From assembly GCF_964340395.1 (NCBI RefSeq), contig NC_135552.1, positions 25,838,181 through 25,902,180 of the forward strand: 64,000 nt of DNA, written 5' to 3'. Position 1 is the stretch's first letter; each line of letters starts with the position of its first letter. Below are positions 11,666 through 25,700 of this stretch, one piece after another. The DNA is from Glandiceps talaboti (taxonomy: Eukaryota; Hemichordata; Enteropneusta; Spengelidae). The translations under genes and the position numbers were made by a program. The notes below the pieces were generated by a model. It was not told the DNA's origin. It saw only the letters and a list, made by a program, of their open reading frames with translations, and made no database searches.

Positions 11666-14600
11666 TAAGAAGAGGGTTTTTCATTTTATCACATAAATAC
11701 AAGCAAATCTTCACGTGTGGCATCAAACAGGACAGATCAAAAACCCATATCACCCCTGTTCAACCGAAATATTTTCTCTCTCAACTGTTTGAGTGTTCCT
11801 GCCAATCCTAGCTATGCTACCATCGAGATATCATAATAATTATGTGCTTTCAAAACGTAATTGCACACATTACATTACATATATCCTTAGGTGGCATGAG
11901 TCTGATATGGTACTTTTATTTTTATTTAATAAATTTTATTCTATCTAAAAACCATATAGATTATCGATGTATAGCAGCCGGCAAGTTAAGTTACTTCCTG
12001 TATTCTGTCGAGCTCAGAGCTCCAAACTTACACATCCCATGCAAATATGATTAAAATGACGGAACAAAAGTCACATTCTGACAAATTTTACTTATGTTTT
12101 ACACTAAATTTGATATTACATTTGTACATGTACATCGCAAGGTTACAACCGATAATTTTGGTTGAGAAACCACAGCACAGTATGACCTGCACCGTGTAGG
12201 TAAGCTTGACCTTGCAACAGATCATGCGATTACGTAATTTGCATAGCCGTCAGATGCCATTGTTTGATGCACGATGAAGAATAAAGTGTGATGAAATGAT
12301 GCAGTATTCAAAAATTCAATTCAAAGTTGTAGAAAAAATATTTGGAAAAAATGTGATAAATATATAATCCCATGAAATCAATGTTAGTTTACCTCATAAT
12401 ACTCCTCATATGATTCTCGCCTACCGGCTCAACTTTGTATTAGTCTGCGGAATAATACTCGGAGCATTATGACGTAAAAATAATATAAATATATGCAATA
12501 AATTCATGCACGAAATGGTTTCAATTATGCAATTAAGTGGTGTCCTAAAAATTTAACATGGGGTAATAAGTGATTAAAAATATATGACAGTGTTGCCTAT
12601 GCCCTAGGCCTTATCCAAGTTATTGACTGTAGTTGATTGACTTTTCACATCTTGACTAGATTGCTGCAAACCACAAGGCTACATTTTCTCATTTTTTCCT
12701 CCGGCCTTTCTTCTCTTGTTGAAGATTTAATGGTTGACTAAATGATGTTTCCCTTTGGCACCCAAATTTTCATAACCGTACAGTACCGACAAAGTATTGA
12801 AAGCATGCATGATGGGTTAATTTGAATCGTAGAATTGCATATGTCTGCAAAGCACATCAAATGATTGTAGTGACACTTGATACAGAACAACCAAGTGGCT
12901 GCACAAGCTAAATATACTATGTGCACAAATCTCAGCTAGCTCATTGACCCACTACATTTCAAGGTAGTATGCATATAAAACTTGTACATATATTAAAGTT
13001 ACAAAAGATATAATGCCAGATATCATAATGGACATTTTAGATGTATAGTGTATATAAACCTCTGTGATCACATTCTTTAGATTATGCAGAGTCTATTTCA
13101 AGACATACTTTGATCATAACTAACACATACAAAGTTGATATCACAAACTGTTACATGATTTGTCCAGAACAAGTCACATGGTATGAACTACATTTGCACC
13201 ATTTGCATATAGTAATACTTGTCAATGACTTTATATACCAGGATACAATACACTGTGAGTAGTAGTATTTCAAATACCATTTTTGTCTTTGTTGAAAGTG
13301 AGAATCAAGCGAAAGTGCAGATTTAAACATTAATGTGATAGCAAAATCACCAGCTTCATTGTGAACGAGTCATCTCCAGACACAAAGAGACCATTAGAAC
13401 AACTGCTGTTCTCAGTAGTACGGAGAAACCTTCTATCTCAAAATAACAAAGTATTTGCAGTAATTGTTATTGAATAAGTTTACTCTTATCTATTAAGTAT
13501 AATGGAAGAGACAATGGACGTTATTTTCGTTAGTCCAAGAATCCCTTCAGTATGTGATGCATTTGCCAGCTCCCTAAAGGTGATAGGTATATATCGCCAT
13601 AGATTACAGGCCAAAGAAAATAATTACAGCTAGTACTATCTCATCACCACTAGAGGGAATTTATAGATGACTTTTTATGCACTTGTGGCTGCCCTGAGCC
13701 AGTTAAAAGTGTTAACCATAGACAGAGAAATGTTGCCAAGTAATTCAAGAAATGTGCATTATCGCCTTATGAAAACATGGAATATTTATATTTCTGTGGT
13801 TACAATTACATACACGTTGCAGCATGTCTATTAGATATGTTCCCATATGTTATCAATTATGTGACCATCGAATCACAAGCAATTTACAGACTCAAAAGAA
13901 ACTGACAGAAATTGTAGGTCAATTAATCTACAGCACAATGAGTCTACTTCATCAGATTTTTGTAAAATTTCCTCTCTTTTTCTGTTAATACTATTAGGAA
14001 AGTGTGAATACATAATTGGATTTTTAAAATCCTAGATTTCAATACCACAAAGAGATTAAATATACATGATGCAGCTTCCAAATGTTTCACTCTGATTACA
14101 ATGTTAAGACATCATCATACCTCAGAACTTATTAAGCTTAGCGTCAATTGTACTAATTCTAACAAATTCATTTTACAAAATCAATGAATGAATGAATTAA
14201 TTCATATTTTTTATAATTCTATGTATGTTCATCATGGAAGCCCCAAGAATCATACCTGGATTTACATATATTGCAGCTAACCTTTTCACACCTCCAGCAA
14301 AATTCTGTCAGATCCAGTTAAACAGTGAAGGACAAGTGATTTGTTTGAAACATGTCTGTTTCCCAATCAAAAAAGTGAAACAAGAGAAGTTGTATTCAAC
14401 TTATCTAGGAATGAATATCCTGTTCTGAGATTTACTCAACACAGAACCAAATAATACTGACCATGTGTTAAAACTGAAGAATTTCATGATTTTTTTTATT
14501 AGAAAACATAATTTCTATAAAATTATTTATTAAACACAGTATGAGTCCCACTCACTGTACAGTTGCTTAAAGATGTAATGAAGACATTTTTTAATTTAAT

Positions 14601-15924
14601 GACATACAGTCTCGAAGCTATTTCATTCATCCAAATTAGTTTCAACTTTTACCCTTTCACGATACTTTTTTAACATAAAATATAAAACATAATTCCTACA
14701 TAAAACTATATTATATAGAGCACAGTATGCCTCCATCTCACAGTAAGGTTTCCCAAGGATGTCAGTTTAACAACATACAGTTCGATATGACTTTTACCTT
14801 CTCACAAAGTTTTCATGGCCCCATTACTCACTGACCTAAACCAATAATATGCACAGAAATGATGATAGAATACATGGGGGTTTCATGAATCATTATAAAA
14901 TTTTAAACCTTCAAGTTACTCTATGAATAATTTTATCCCATAAGTGTAAGATTATAACACCTTTTACTGTTCTGCCATCCTGAAAACTAAGAATAAACTT
15001 TTTATGAAACGTGAATAATATATAACATTTTTTTCTTCAATAATAAAGATTGACCTATTCAGTATAAAAATGATTATTGCAAGGTGATTTTATTTTTATG
15101 GCAGTTACTGCATTAATGTATTATTAAGCTGCACTGACTATTCAGTCAATAGCACTACATTCAACATTTTCACAATTTTTCTAATGAAATTGCCCCAAAT
15201 TGACCTTTTTTGGGGATCACACACTAATCTTGAAAGTTAGCAATCATCTCCTGCAACATTTATGAATTGAAACACAATGATATAAAATAATATTACAAAA
15301 AGGTTGCAAACACAGCACATACTATGATAGTATTTTTTCACCATACTAGGGTGCCAAGTCTAAGAATATCTTCCTGTATCTTGGGTTGCATGTCAACAAC
15401 TGTTATTTTCATACCCGGTGCAAAAGAGACAGACACTTCTTAAATAGTAGTAAACAGGTTATCTTAAATGTATTTGAACTCTACTTTTCATTCAAATGCA
15501 AATTTCTAGCTTTTTCTTGATAACACTTCATGGATATACACTGTCAACAGATAACTATATGTAGATTTTACAATTTATATAATATTTCACTTTATGTGAT
15601 CAGCCATCTTGTCAACTGAAAGTGACTGGTTGCGGCTTTTTTATTCACTTACTTAGGTGGTAAAAATTGGATTTCAGGTACTGAAAATCAAGAGATTCGT
15701 GACTACTGAAATAATTTATCTGGTCACTGTGCCTTCAAGCTAGGCTCAATAACAAGCATATTCAGTTACCATGATTAACAACTATCTTATTTCATTTACC
15801 TTAATCTCAAATGTTGGAAAACTGCTTTCAAAATGACTTGTCTTCAATAGCAACATAAACTTTCAATTAACAACGACACACCATCAAAAAACAAGATATC
15901 AAGTTGAAAGATAATAATTTCACA
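11666..15924. other. Non-coding AT-rich stretch
   Basis: No repeat array, mobile element or credible exon noticed. Frames at 11842, 12738 and 14225 are short and AT-driven. The stretch 12120-12460 has a few more CpG than its surroundings, without a recognisable element. Confidence 0.55.
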
Positions 15925-16290
15925 AATATTTCAAGTACGTACGAAAACATACAACTTTACATACATGTACATCTTTTATATTAATTTTGAATAGTTGTAT
16001 CATATGTGTGATCTTTGAAAGTGTAGCTTATTTTTGTTACACGGTGAAATAAATTTCATTCATTTATTCATTCGTTCATTCATTCATGATACAAAAAGTA
16101 CATACAAAATCAACTTTATATACATGTACATTTTTTGCATTCATTTTGTATATGATATTCTTTGAAAGTGTAGCTTACTTTTGTTACCTGGTGAAATAAA
16201 TTTCATTCATTTATTCATTCATTCATTCATTCATTCATTCATTATCACAAGTATGGTACAAAACAAACTTCCATACACATACATGTACTA
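15925..16290 (+). mobile_element. Two tandem retroposon ends with (ATTC)n tails
   Basis: Two copies of about 150 bp lie head to tail. Each contains CATACATGTAC or ATATACATGTACAT, then TTTGAAAGTGTAGCTTA, TTTTGTTAC, GGTGAAATAAATTTCATTC and an (ATTC)n tail (to 16087 and 16243). A third copy starts at about 16244 and breaks off after TACATGTAC. The GTGAAATAAATTTCATTCA end followed by ATTC repeats is typical of a retroposon 3' end. The tandem arrangement suggests local duplication after insertion. Confidence 0.65.
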
Positions 16291-17130
16291 AATCACAATT
16301 ATTCATATTTCACATCGATATAATGGAGAGTTCAAAACCTATTAGTTCCAAAATCAATGTCAGTATTTCATTGATACAGGAAAAGTTCAACTAAAAATAA
16401 TATTGACTTAAACTTGACATTTCTGATTTGTATGCATGTATGAATACAGCTGGGTTTGAAGAACAAAGGTCAAGAAATTAAGGTTTCAATTAGACATTAT
16501 GTCAACACTACTCCATCAACAAATAATTACCCATGACCTTGATAACTATAATTCAATCATAGCTTTACTCATTCTATCATTATGATTACCATGTCAATTT
16601 TTCTGACAGAGCTTATTCTTCATAAATATTGCGTTTTAATAGAAGCCAACTATTCATGGAAGAAGAAAAAAATAATCAGTATCTTGTGCAATGCGTACAA
16701 TAATTTAACCATATAGATTTCATAGCATTTTAGTTATCAATACATGCAAGGATATTACTGCAGTAAAATAGCAAACCTAACGTACCATGCATTTAGAAAA
16801 CTTTGTATAAAAAATTAATAATGCTAGAAACGTCTTCAAATTTGACCCTTTCAATAGATTGTATATCTTCATATCATAGGGACATCTTCCTCCTTGTTTT
16901 AATACATACATGTACATCTATTTTGGTTTGTGTACACAGAATCAGAATCACGAATGAAATATTTATAAGTACGTGTAAGAAATTGAACAATCTGACTGGC
17001 ATATATATGTAGTTATTAAAGCCAGTATTATTAACTACATAAGGTGTATAAGTCATTTAAACTATTAATTGTTCAAATTGTCTGTCTACAGACATCACTC
17101 TGGAAAATTTATAAGCAGTATGTCTTTTCT

Positions 17131-17312
17131 GTTATAGCCAGTGTGCCCTCTAACTTTGATGCACCACAGATGTGCAGCATCTTGTGACGCAACAAAATTA
17201 GGTGTTCCCCTATTGATTACTATATGGTGACTCACAAAACACCCTACTTTTTATCATTTTGATCGACATCAATAAAAGTTGTCTTTCATTAGAAGGTGCA
17301 CTGCTCATAACA
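17131..17312. mobile_element. Short inverted-repeat element (CAGTGTGCCCTCT type)
   Basis: The left end TGTTATAGCCAGTGTGCCCT and the reverse complement of the right end TGTTATGAGCAGTGCACCTT match imperfectly over about 24 bases, enclosing about 180 bp with no coding capacity. CAGTG...CACTG ends are seen in hAT-like and other DNA transposons, but no clean 8-bp target duplication is visible, so the class is open. Related sequence lies at 10.68 kb. Confidence 0.5.
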
Positions 17313-20300
17313 TACCGTTCACAAAAATCATGAAAAATAAATGCCTGTCTGTACTTTTACATTAACAATGATAAATATACATCTCTTTATATAATCTACA
17401 GTATATATATACTAAACAATCAAATTTAAGGTACCGCTTTTAGTATTTGGGTGTGTGCTCAAAATGTTAGAAACTTGTAATCTACATCAACATTGTACCT
17501 TGTTAGACTATTAAGAAAGCATCTAAATTTACAATACGTGTACAAAATTGTTCACACTGCATTCTAAGACAGTATACATGTGTGCACAGAATACTAATGT
17601 TGTAGTAATAGGCTCCAGACTCAACTGACTTTAATACAATTTGTCTGCAACTTATTATGTTTTTCTGTCCTTAGAAAGAATCTTAGGTGTAATAAACCAA
17701 AAACGATAAACATTCTATTTTGAGTTAGTTTTAATACTGTCAGGATAGACACTACACTACACTTTTATGTCAGTAGCTGGCATGTAATTTCAATTTCTTT
17801 TCCAGACATTCATTTTCATAATGTACCAGAAACATGACTGCGTGTTATAGATCTCATTTTCAAGAATTGTTTTCCTTATCTCATGGGAATGTTATCTAGA
17901 GAGTCAGATTTTTGAATTTTATAAGATTTATTTATAGAACCACTATGATCACCAAAATCAATATCACCTCAGCTTGCTTTTTTTTTTCTTCAGGATGCCA
18001 CACCTTTCCGTTCAGTACCCTTGAGGAGCTCATATTTTCAATTTTGCCTTTGTGATGACTCCTCCATCATGATAATCTTCTGCATATAACTTCCTGTATC
18101 ACATGCTAGGTTGCCATGACAACACTTCATCTCACCTGGGTTGCCATAACAACAGTTAAAGATGGGCTGGTTTTTTTCACAAAAGACAAGCAAAATCAAT
18201 TAAGATCCCAGTCCACAGTGGCTTCATAGTGGTATCATTTATCCAACCAATTAATCTGTATTAATTTCAAAAAGTCCTGAATGAACAAATATTCATGATT
18301 TTTTTTTTAAGTTAATAAAGACATCGAATGAATGCAGGTTCATTTGTCAATCAAGCAGCTTACATATGTATCATTACGACATTATAACAAGACAAGTCAT
18401 TCTAATGATGACACCTACGATAATTCTCAATCATATTTCTAAATGATATATTCATTTCACGGAATTATCACAAAGAAACAGAAATCAAAGCACAGGGGAA
18501 TTAATATTTAGTCCATAGAGACAATTCAAATAGTTTAAATTTCATATTTACATCGCATAATTTCTATCAATCCTGCTGTTTTGATCAACTTCGCTGTCTT
18601 TTTTATCTATATCATTGAATATCTAAAGTAGTTAATGCAATATAATTTCAGCATCATTTACTAATTATACTAATCTTACAATTTTTTTATGTTGTTTGTA
18701 CTACAGCCTAGTAAATGTCACATTATATATTTACTTAAAAGTAAGAAACTGTTACGTTAAAATTGCTATTGATATCATATATGCCTCCGACATAAAAATC
18801 CAATAACTTTTGCTGTTACTTTGTATTCAGATTTTCCTACTTTTCAAGGACTGCATTAATTTGCAACTTTTCCATCCATAATCTATGGTAATGTTTGCAT
18901 ACCATTATTCATAGATCTGCAAATATAGAGTTGGTAAACAGTACTTGCCTACAAACATTCTGGTCTTGCCTGGTCTTGTTTTCACCTGTGACACTTTCAG
19001 GTATAGTATATATTCACTATTATTACCTTCAGTTCAGTCTTTGGTTCATGCACGACTGACAATCATGGTCTTTAGATAATCGGTCTGACTTCTGTAAACA
19101 CATGTACTTGTACTAAATTGTTCACTCATGTATTATCAAATTTTGTCAACCCAAAATTCAATTTCTCCATTCCTTTTACAAATCAGTCAATTACATTTGA
19201 CCTGTGCATTCCATTATTAACTTAAAAAGTAACAATCTTGTTTATGCATAGAAATTTCAAACCAATCATTTCATTTTTATTCGCCACTATTTTAATATCT
19301 AATTCCACTAACAGGATCAATAATACTCTAGAGTCTAAATCAAATTAAATTTAATATGCAGGTAGTGCATTGTGGACAGAATACATGGCCTGTGGGCAAA
19401 TGTGGTGATTGTATCATCTCAGTCAAACATTTACTTTACTTCTGAAAGAAATGACTGAATGGGTTCTGTGTTTTAATAGTTGACAACTGACTATGAACAT
19501 CATTCTACTGACTTGCACTCTCAATTGCAAGTTTCTGTTTTCAAATCGTTTTAGCAGAATGTCAGGAATTGAGAACAAATTTATGTCCATAATACAATAA
19601 TCATATCTCACTCACATGTTTTAGACAATGATTAGACTAGACATATAGCAAAAAAATGATAATATGGCAAAAGCATAAACTCTAGGTATACATGAAATGG
19701 CTGCATGGTATCAGGTTTTGAATAAACATGCGAATACCCTTTCTTACAATGGGGATGACATAATGACATTTTTCTTGTTTCATTTGAGTTTTTAGATTCG
19801 AATTTCCAGAAGTTTGCAGCCTAAAATTTCTTGGATATCAACATTGATGAGTGAGTGCAATATTTCACAGACAATACGACTTTGAAGATTGCCAACAGCT
19901 AGATCACACTTATCTAATTAAAGGTAGAATTTCCATCCTCAATACTTGTGATATTTCATGATGATATCACACTTTAGAAGGTTTTTGACAGATCAAAATT
20001 GGAGAAAAATGTTTTAAAGAAAGCCTTCATCAGTCAAGACATCTGAAAGTAACACATTGCAAGGGAAGCCTAACAACACCTATCATTACCTACATATCCC
20101 CATGGTAACAGAAATGGGTCATAACAAAGGGATATACATTTTACACATCTATCAGTGAGTATTCATCATTATATCCACTGTAGCATGTATTTATAACTCC
20201 CTACAAATGAAAGTACACTGAGTGAGTCTCACAATGACTGCAGTCAAGCAAGAATTTCAATCACAGATCAGACAGGCCATGGCAAGCAGATATCCTTTGC

Positions 20301-21578
20301 TTTACCTTGGCTTTAAGAAATCAGTAAATGATACATGATATGTGTGTACGGTACTGTAGAGCTTTACTGGTGACGCAGATTAGGCCAATCTTGATGGAGC
20401 TATTTCATCTTATCATACCATGTAATGAAGTGGAAGACTTAGATTCTTTTCCTTTGCTGTCATGTCTAGAAATCATGCATCCTGCAATAAAGTGAGCTAC
20501 ACACCCTGTTCTTTCCGTTGCTACATGCTTGCCACTTGTCATAGGAAATTCTACACATGATGATTACGTGTATTTAGACTCGCTGTACAGTTGTGTGTCT
20601 GTGCATTGCTATGGAAAATAAATGTTTCAATGTGATGATAATTTGCTCAAACATACAGAAGCTATGATTTTTCTTATGTACTTCAAATCACCTTTCAAAA
20701 AAAAAGTACTTGGCAAAGCTAATATGTGACCATCTTAAATCATAAAGTACTTTAAATTTTCACTCATATTTTTTGAAAATGAAATTTCTTTTTTAAAAGG
20801 TTTGACTTATGTCGGAAGTATCAAGATTCCTTCAAATTTGTTTGTTTGAATCATCATAAGAAATATATCTACGATAGGTTAGTGTGACCTAAATCAAGTA
20901 AATATGTAACAATAATATTTTATTTATTTACTTAATAGTCATATTATGTATGGTTTATTCGGTACTTTGGCCACTGGCCTTATACAAATGTATAAAGATA
21001 CAGCAAAGGGACACCAGAAGAGATACAGAAAATCAATAAAGAAAGAACATATCAAGACAAAATAATGAAACAAATCAATGTTTGGCAACAGCTGTGTCTA
21101 ACATGGTAAACTATTTATTGTCGACTCGGATTTTAAATGTCTAGTGTAACATTTCTCAAAGTCTGAATATTAGCACATATGATGGAGCATTATAATTATT
21201 CCACAATTTCCATACATAAGAGATTATTTAAAAAAAATAATAAACAGATTTTTTTACTAATCACTTCTCTATTCCCTCCTCACTACATAATGGTAGCAAA
21301 TGTCTTAGAAGTTTATCATTGTACATTTTACATTATACATGGAGCATTACGTTATTTCCGGCCATAGCTGAATCATGGTAATTATACCAAATCAAAGTTT
21401 TATGGAAATTCATGTGTCCTCCATCAATAATTTATCATGATGAACCCACATGACAAGTAAGGCTTCTGTATATGAATTATAGATGGCACTTGGACAGGAT
21501 CAGTGATAGTATGACAAAACTTCATGATACGTGAGTGTCAGTGTGTGGCATAGGCAGAAGCAGTGATACTAAATTACA
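17313..21578. other. Non-coding AT-rich stretch
   Basis: Unique sequence with a T9 run near 17981. TTGCCATGACAACA/TTGCCATAACAACA are repeated at 18112 and 18142. From about 21440 to 21578 there are poorly conserved relatives of the minisatellite unit (for example CGTGAGTGTCAGTGTG at 21529), which grade into the foldback copy. Confidence 0.55.
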
Positions 21579-21780
21579 TGATCCCATGTCGGGCGAGTCT
21601 CAATGTAGTATACGATGTATTTGTATGACTGGTTGAGGTGATCTCTGTAGCCTTGTTTTTATGAGCAAAGTGAGTAAACGGTGACAGAAAAGAACACAAG
21701 CACAAATTTGCAAATACCCCAAGTACTCTACCATTACTGGCCCGCATGCTCACATATGAGGAGGAATTTAGGTATTAATT
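21579..21780. mobile_element. Diverged copy of the 3.3-kb foldback element
   Basis: Shares with the 3260-3480 element an ordered series of blocks: CCCATG...CGAGT near the left, CAGAAAA...CAAGCAC...GCAAATACCC..AGTAC in the right arm, then CACAT.ATGAGG. The inverted symmetry is weaker than in copy 1 because both arms have diverged. It lies directly before a large minisatellite whose unit resembles the left arm of this element. Confidence 0.5.
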
Positions 21781-21813
21781 CACACCTTCTTGACCAAGTA
21801 TATTAAGCAACTT

Positions 21814-22721
21814 TATGATCTGTGAGTGCCAGTGTGGTGTAGACAGGGTCGGTACATAACGCTATGATCTGTGAGTACCAGTGTGGTGTAGACAGGGTCG
21901 GTACATAACGCTATGATCTGTGAGTACCAGTGTGGTGTAGACAGGGTCGGTGCATAACGCTATGATCTGTGAGTACCAGTGTGGTGTAGACAGGGTCAGT
22001 AACCCTATGATCTGTGAGTACCAGTGTGGTGTAAACAGGGTCAGTAACCCTATGATCTGTGAGTACCAGTGTGGTGTAGACAGGGTCAGTAACCCTATGA
22101 TCTGTGAGTACCAGTGTGGTATAGACAGGGTCGGTAACCCTATGATCTGTGAGTATCAGTGTGGTGTAGACAGGGTCAGTAACCCTATGATCTGTGAGTA
22201 CCAGTGTGGTATAGACAGGGTCAGTAACCCTATGATCTGTGAGTATCAGTGTGGTGTAGACAGGGTCGATGCATAACCCTATGATCTGTGAGTACCAGTG
22301 TGGTGTAGACAGGGTCAGTAACCCTATGATCTGTGAGTACCAGTGTGGTATAGACAGGGTCAGTAACCCTATGATCTGTGAGTATCAGTGTGGTGTAGAC
22401 AGGGTCGATGCATAACCCTATGATCTGTGAGTACCAGACTGTGGTGTAGACAGGGTCAGTAACCCTACGATCTGTGAGTATCAGTGTGGTATAGACAGGG
22501 TCGGTAACCCTATGATCTGTGAGTATCAGTGTGGTGTAGTCAGGGTCGGTAACCCTATGATCTGTGAGTACCAGTGGTGTAGACAGGGCTGGTAACCCTC
22601 TGATCTGTGAGTGCCAGTGTGGTGTAAACAGGGTCAGTAACCCTGTGATCTGTGAGTACCAGTATGGTGTAGACAGGGTCGGTAACTCTATGATACCAGT
22701 GAGTACCAGTGTGGTGTAGAC
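21814..22721 (+). repeat. 45/49-bp minisatellite, 20 units
   Basis: Twenty head-to-tail units, each beginning TATGATCTGTGAGTACCAGT. The first four starts are 49 bp apart (21814, 21863, 21912, 21961). Later units are mostly 45 bp, with 49-bp spacers after 22231 and 22370 and small indels near 22440 and 22560. The 4-bp difference is CAGTAACCC versus CGATGCATAACCC-type ends. Because 45 is divisible by three, seven units form a 108-codon frame repeating MICEYQCGVDRVSNP. It breaks whenever a 49-bp unit occurs, so it is not a credible gene. The unit shares GTGAGTGCCAGTGTGG with the left arm of the 3.3-kb foldback element. Confidence 0.95.
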
Positions 22722-25700
22722 ATGTGAGGATCAGCCATCTATAAGAAAACCCAACAAAGCCCACAAGTACTCACAAAACTCACCAAAAACTAGGATGAAA
22801 TATGATCATACATAATTTAAGTTTTGGAAAATTTGGACCATCATAGTTTATCAACAAATACACCATGATTCACTTTCTACTACCTCGCTCAATAATGTCA
22901 AATAACAGGGAAAATACAATGGGCACAACACACACAAAATTGGTAAGTAGTGCATATGAAAATAGTACATCATACAAATATTTGTGTGCTAGAATTGACT
23001 GATTGGTCATTGACATACATTACTCAGTTGTTTGGGTACTACAAGACTTGTAACTGATGGATGATACATACAATGTGAAAAGCTCTGTGGGTGCAAAACT
23101 CCCCCAATAATGGGAATGGGTAATACATGTAGTATAATAGCAGTATGGGTGCAAACTTCACTAATAGGGTGATAAATGTACTAAGTAGCTGCAAGGATGC
23201 ACAACTCAACTAATGGATCCCATCTACCAGGGCAGATTACCCCAGTTTCAACCATTTATTCATCCATCAACCTTGCATTAAATTTTACTTCAGTCTTCAC
23301 CTTTAAATTTCAAAAACATAGGAAATCACACACAAGGTAATTGATGGTAACTACTTCTAGGCCTTTTAAAGAAGCAGCAGTATACTTGAAATTATAGAAT
23401 AAAGGAACAGCAAGGTACAATACTCCTCCATAATTCAACATTGGAGGTTTGCATGTTGTTACAGGAAGTGCAAGTTGTTATTACAGGAAATGCATGATGA
23501 TAATGATGGAAAGACAAAAAAAGTGACAAGAACACTTTTAAGATCTGATATCTAAACAGATACTCTAGGTATAAATTCAATGCATCATTTGCTCGGAATG
23601 CATAATTCTTATCTCTTGAAATGATATTGTCCAATATTAAAGGTATACCTAGAGTAGTTTATTGAGATAATTATGCTTAAATTTACTGCAGATGTCGGTT
23701 CTGGTCACAATTCAAAGACTAACTGTAACTGTTTTGTCAGTATTTGGTAGTCACTGTATTTGACGCAAGACATCTGAAATTTTCACCCCACGTACCCCCA
23801 CCCCTACTCCAGAAAAAGCCAAATCTATATCTGAGATCTAACAACATTAATATTTCTGGGATATATACCTCGCAGTTGCGTGAATTCAAACAAATAACAA
23901 AATTTACTCCTTTCTGATACATACTAGAATTATGACTCCATGAGTATTATAATGGTAACGAAATTGACAGGAAAGGAATATGTTGAACTCTACAGTAACA
24001 GCAGCATGTACATGTATGTACAGCAAGATCACATGTTTACCATCATGGCAACTATACAGCAGTATCACCTGATCATACTGAGTCATTTAGGTAATACTTA
24101 GTGATGGCAGCTGTACATTCAGGAAACACTGGTAATAAAACTATGTAAAACAAGAATAACTGACAAGAAAATATGGTATAGTGAATAAGAGAGGGGAAAG
24201 GATAAAGTTAATCATTAGACACTAACATTGATAGAATGATAAGCAAAAAAATCAGCTGCAGCAACGGAAATGATATATTGACATCTCTCATTTTGTTTGT
24301 CAAAGAATGTTACAGGTGTTCTCACAAATGCTGTTGTAAGCTCACATCATTATTTGTACAAGTTGTGGATGGTTTGAACATTATGCTGTCCACAACAGTT
24401 ACATGTTATTCCCAGGCAGTATATTTCTTTGTGCAGCCAAGCAAAATATGAGTGACCTATGGGGTATCATCACTTTGAGTCAAAGGCAACTTATCCCTTA
24501 CCTACCTCACAATTATTTTGTAGCATAGATAGACCAAGGCATAAATCCCACATTTTTTGTTCAAACACTGCATTCAACTTGGTTGGCATCTGGTGTACGG
24601 AACAAATTTTCAAAACCATGTAGTTACCTTAAAGCCTGACACCTATTTTCATTTTTTTAACTATAGTATTATTTTTAAGGGATACCTTACGTAAGAATTA
24701 ACAAATAAGAACTTTATCAAAGTTAATTTTCAAAATTATTATACCATGAATATTAACAAAATGTATTATTTTTTATTGATTGTATTATTATTTTGTCCAT
24801 ACGATATTTGATTTCATAAGGGAAACAGTCACCTTTTACAAATGATTTCAAATACTTATAAGTTAATATACATATACATATGCAAACTTTAAGTTACAAA
24901 AAGTAATTGTCAAGAAAAAAATGACCATAAATTTTAATTTATATTCAAGTCATGCGCATATTATGTTACAACTTTCACTCGATCTGCTTGTACTCAAAAT
25001 CCAGTTTTTTCAACTCAACATTTTGTGTTTGAATAGCATGCGTGCAATGACTTCTGTTAAAATGACTTCTGAACTATTACTTGATCAATTTTAATGTGAT
25101 TTAATACTCTGTTTAGCTATATAGTATTGTCAATCTTAGGTTAAACTCAATGTATTCAGAAAAGGGCAAATACATGATGTCATTACTTTGTTGGGCAGAA
25201 GATAATTATTCCTGGTTTCTATTATCACTTAGAGCTCATAATGTGAATTACAAAATATACTATTAGTATTTAACAATATTGATTTTCATCTACATGATGA
25301 CATGAGATACTTGCTTGGTATTTTGGTACTCATAATGCGGCCTTGGGTTATAAACTGATGCTAGACTATGACTTCATATTAGTATATATTTAACAGTCAC
25401 ATTGGAAATTATTGGTTGGCATACAACTATGCTATCAAATCATGATGTCAATATTAGTATTGAAAGTGAATCCATACATCCGATCGCCTTTCCACCCTTC
25501 CTATCCCTCACCACCACCCCCATGTCACCCTATAATCTAATACCAATATGAAAAACAATATACCATCAATCATGTTTCAGGAAATATGTTATAATTATCG
25601 CACACATTACATACATATCTACATACCCATAACACACACACACATGCATGTATGTATGTATGTATGTATGCATGCACGTGCACACACGCACGCACCAAAC

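Noticed and set aside
14980-15005. Minus-strand FILSF-like stretch considered as ERG exon 3
   Set aside because: The preceding codons do not fit the PAS sequence, and no acceptor or extended frame is present.
21950-22276. 108-codon repeated protein (MICEYQCGVDRVSNP)
   Set aside because: Exists only because most units are 45 bp. 49-bp units break the frame, there is no start context or splice support, and the minus strand is also open.
21814-22721. CRISPR-like regular spacing
   Set aside because: Units are contiguous with no unique spacers, and the genome is animal.
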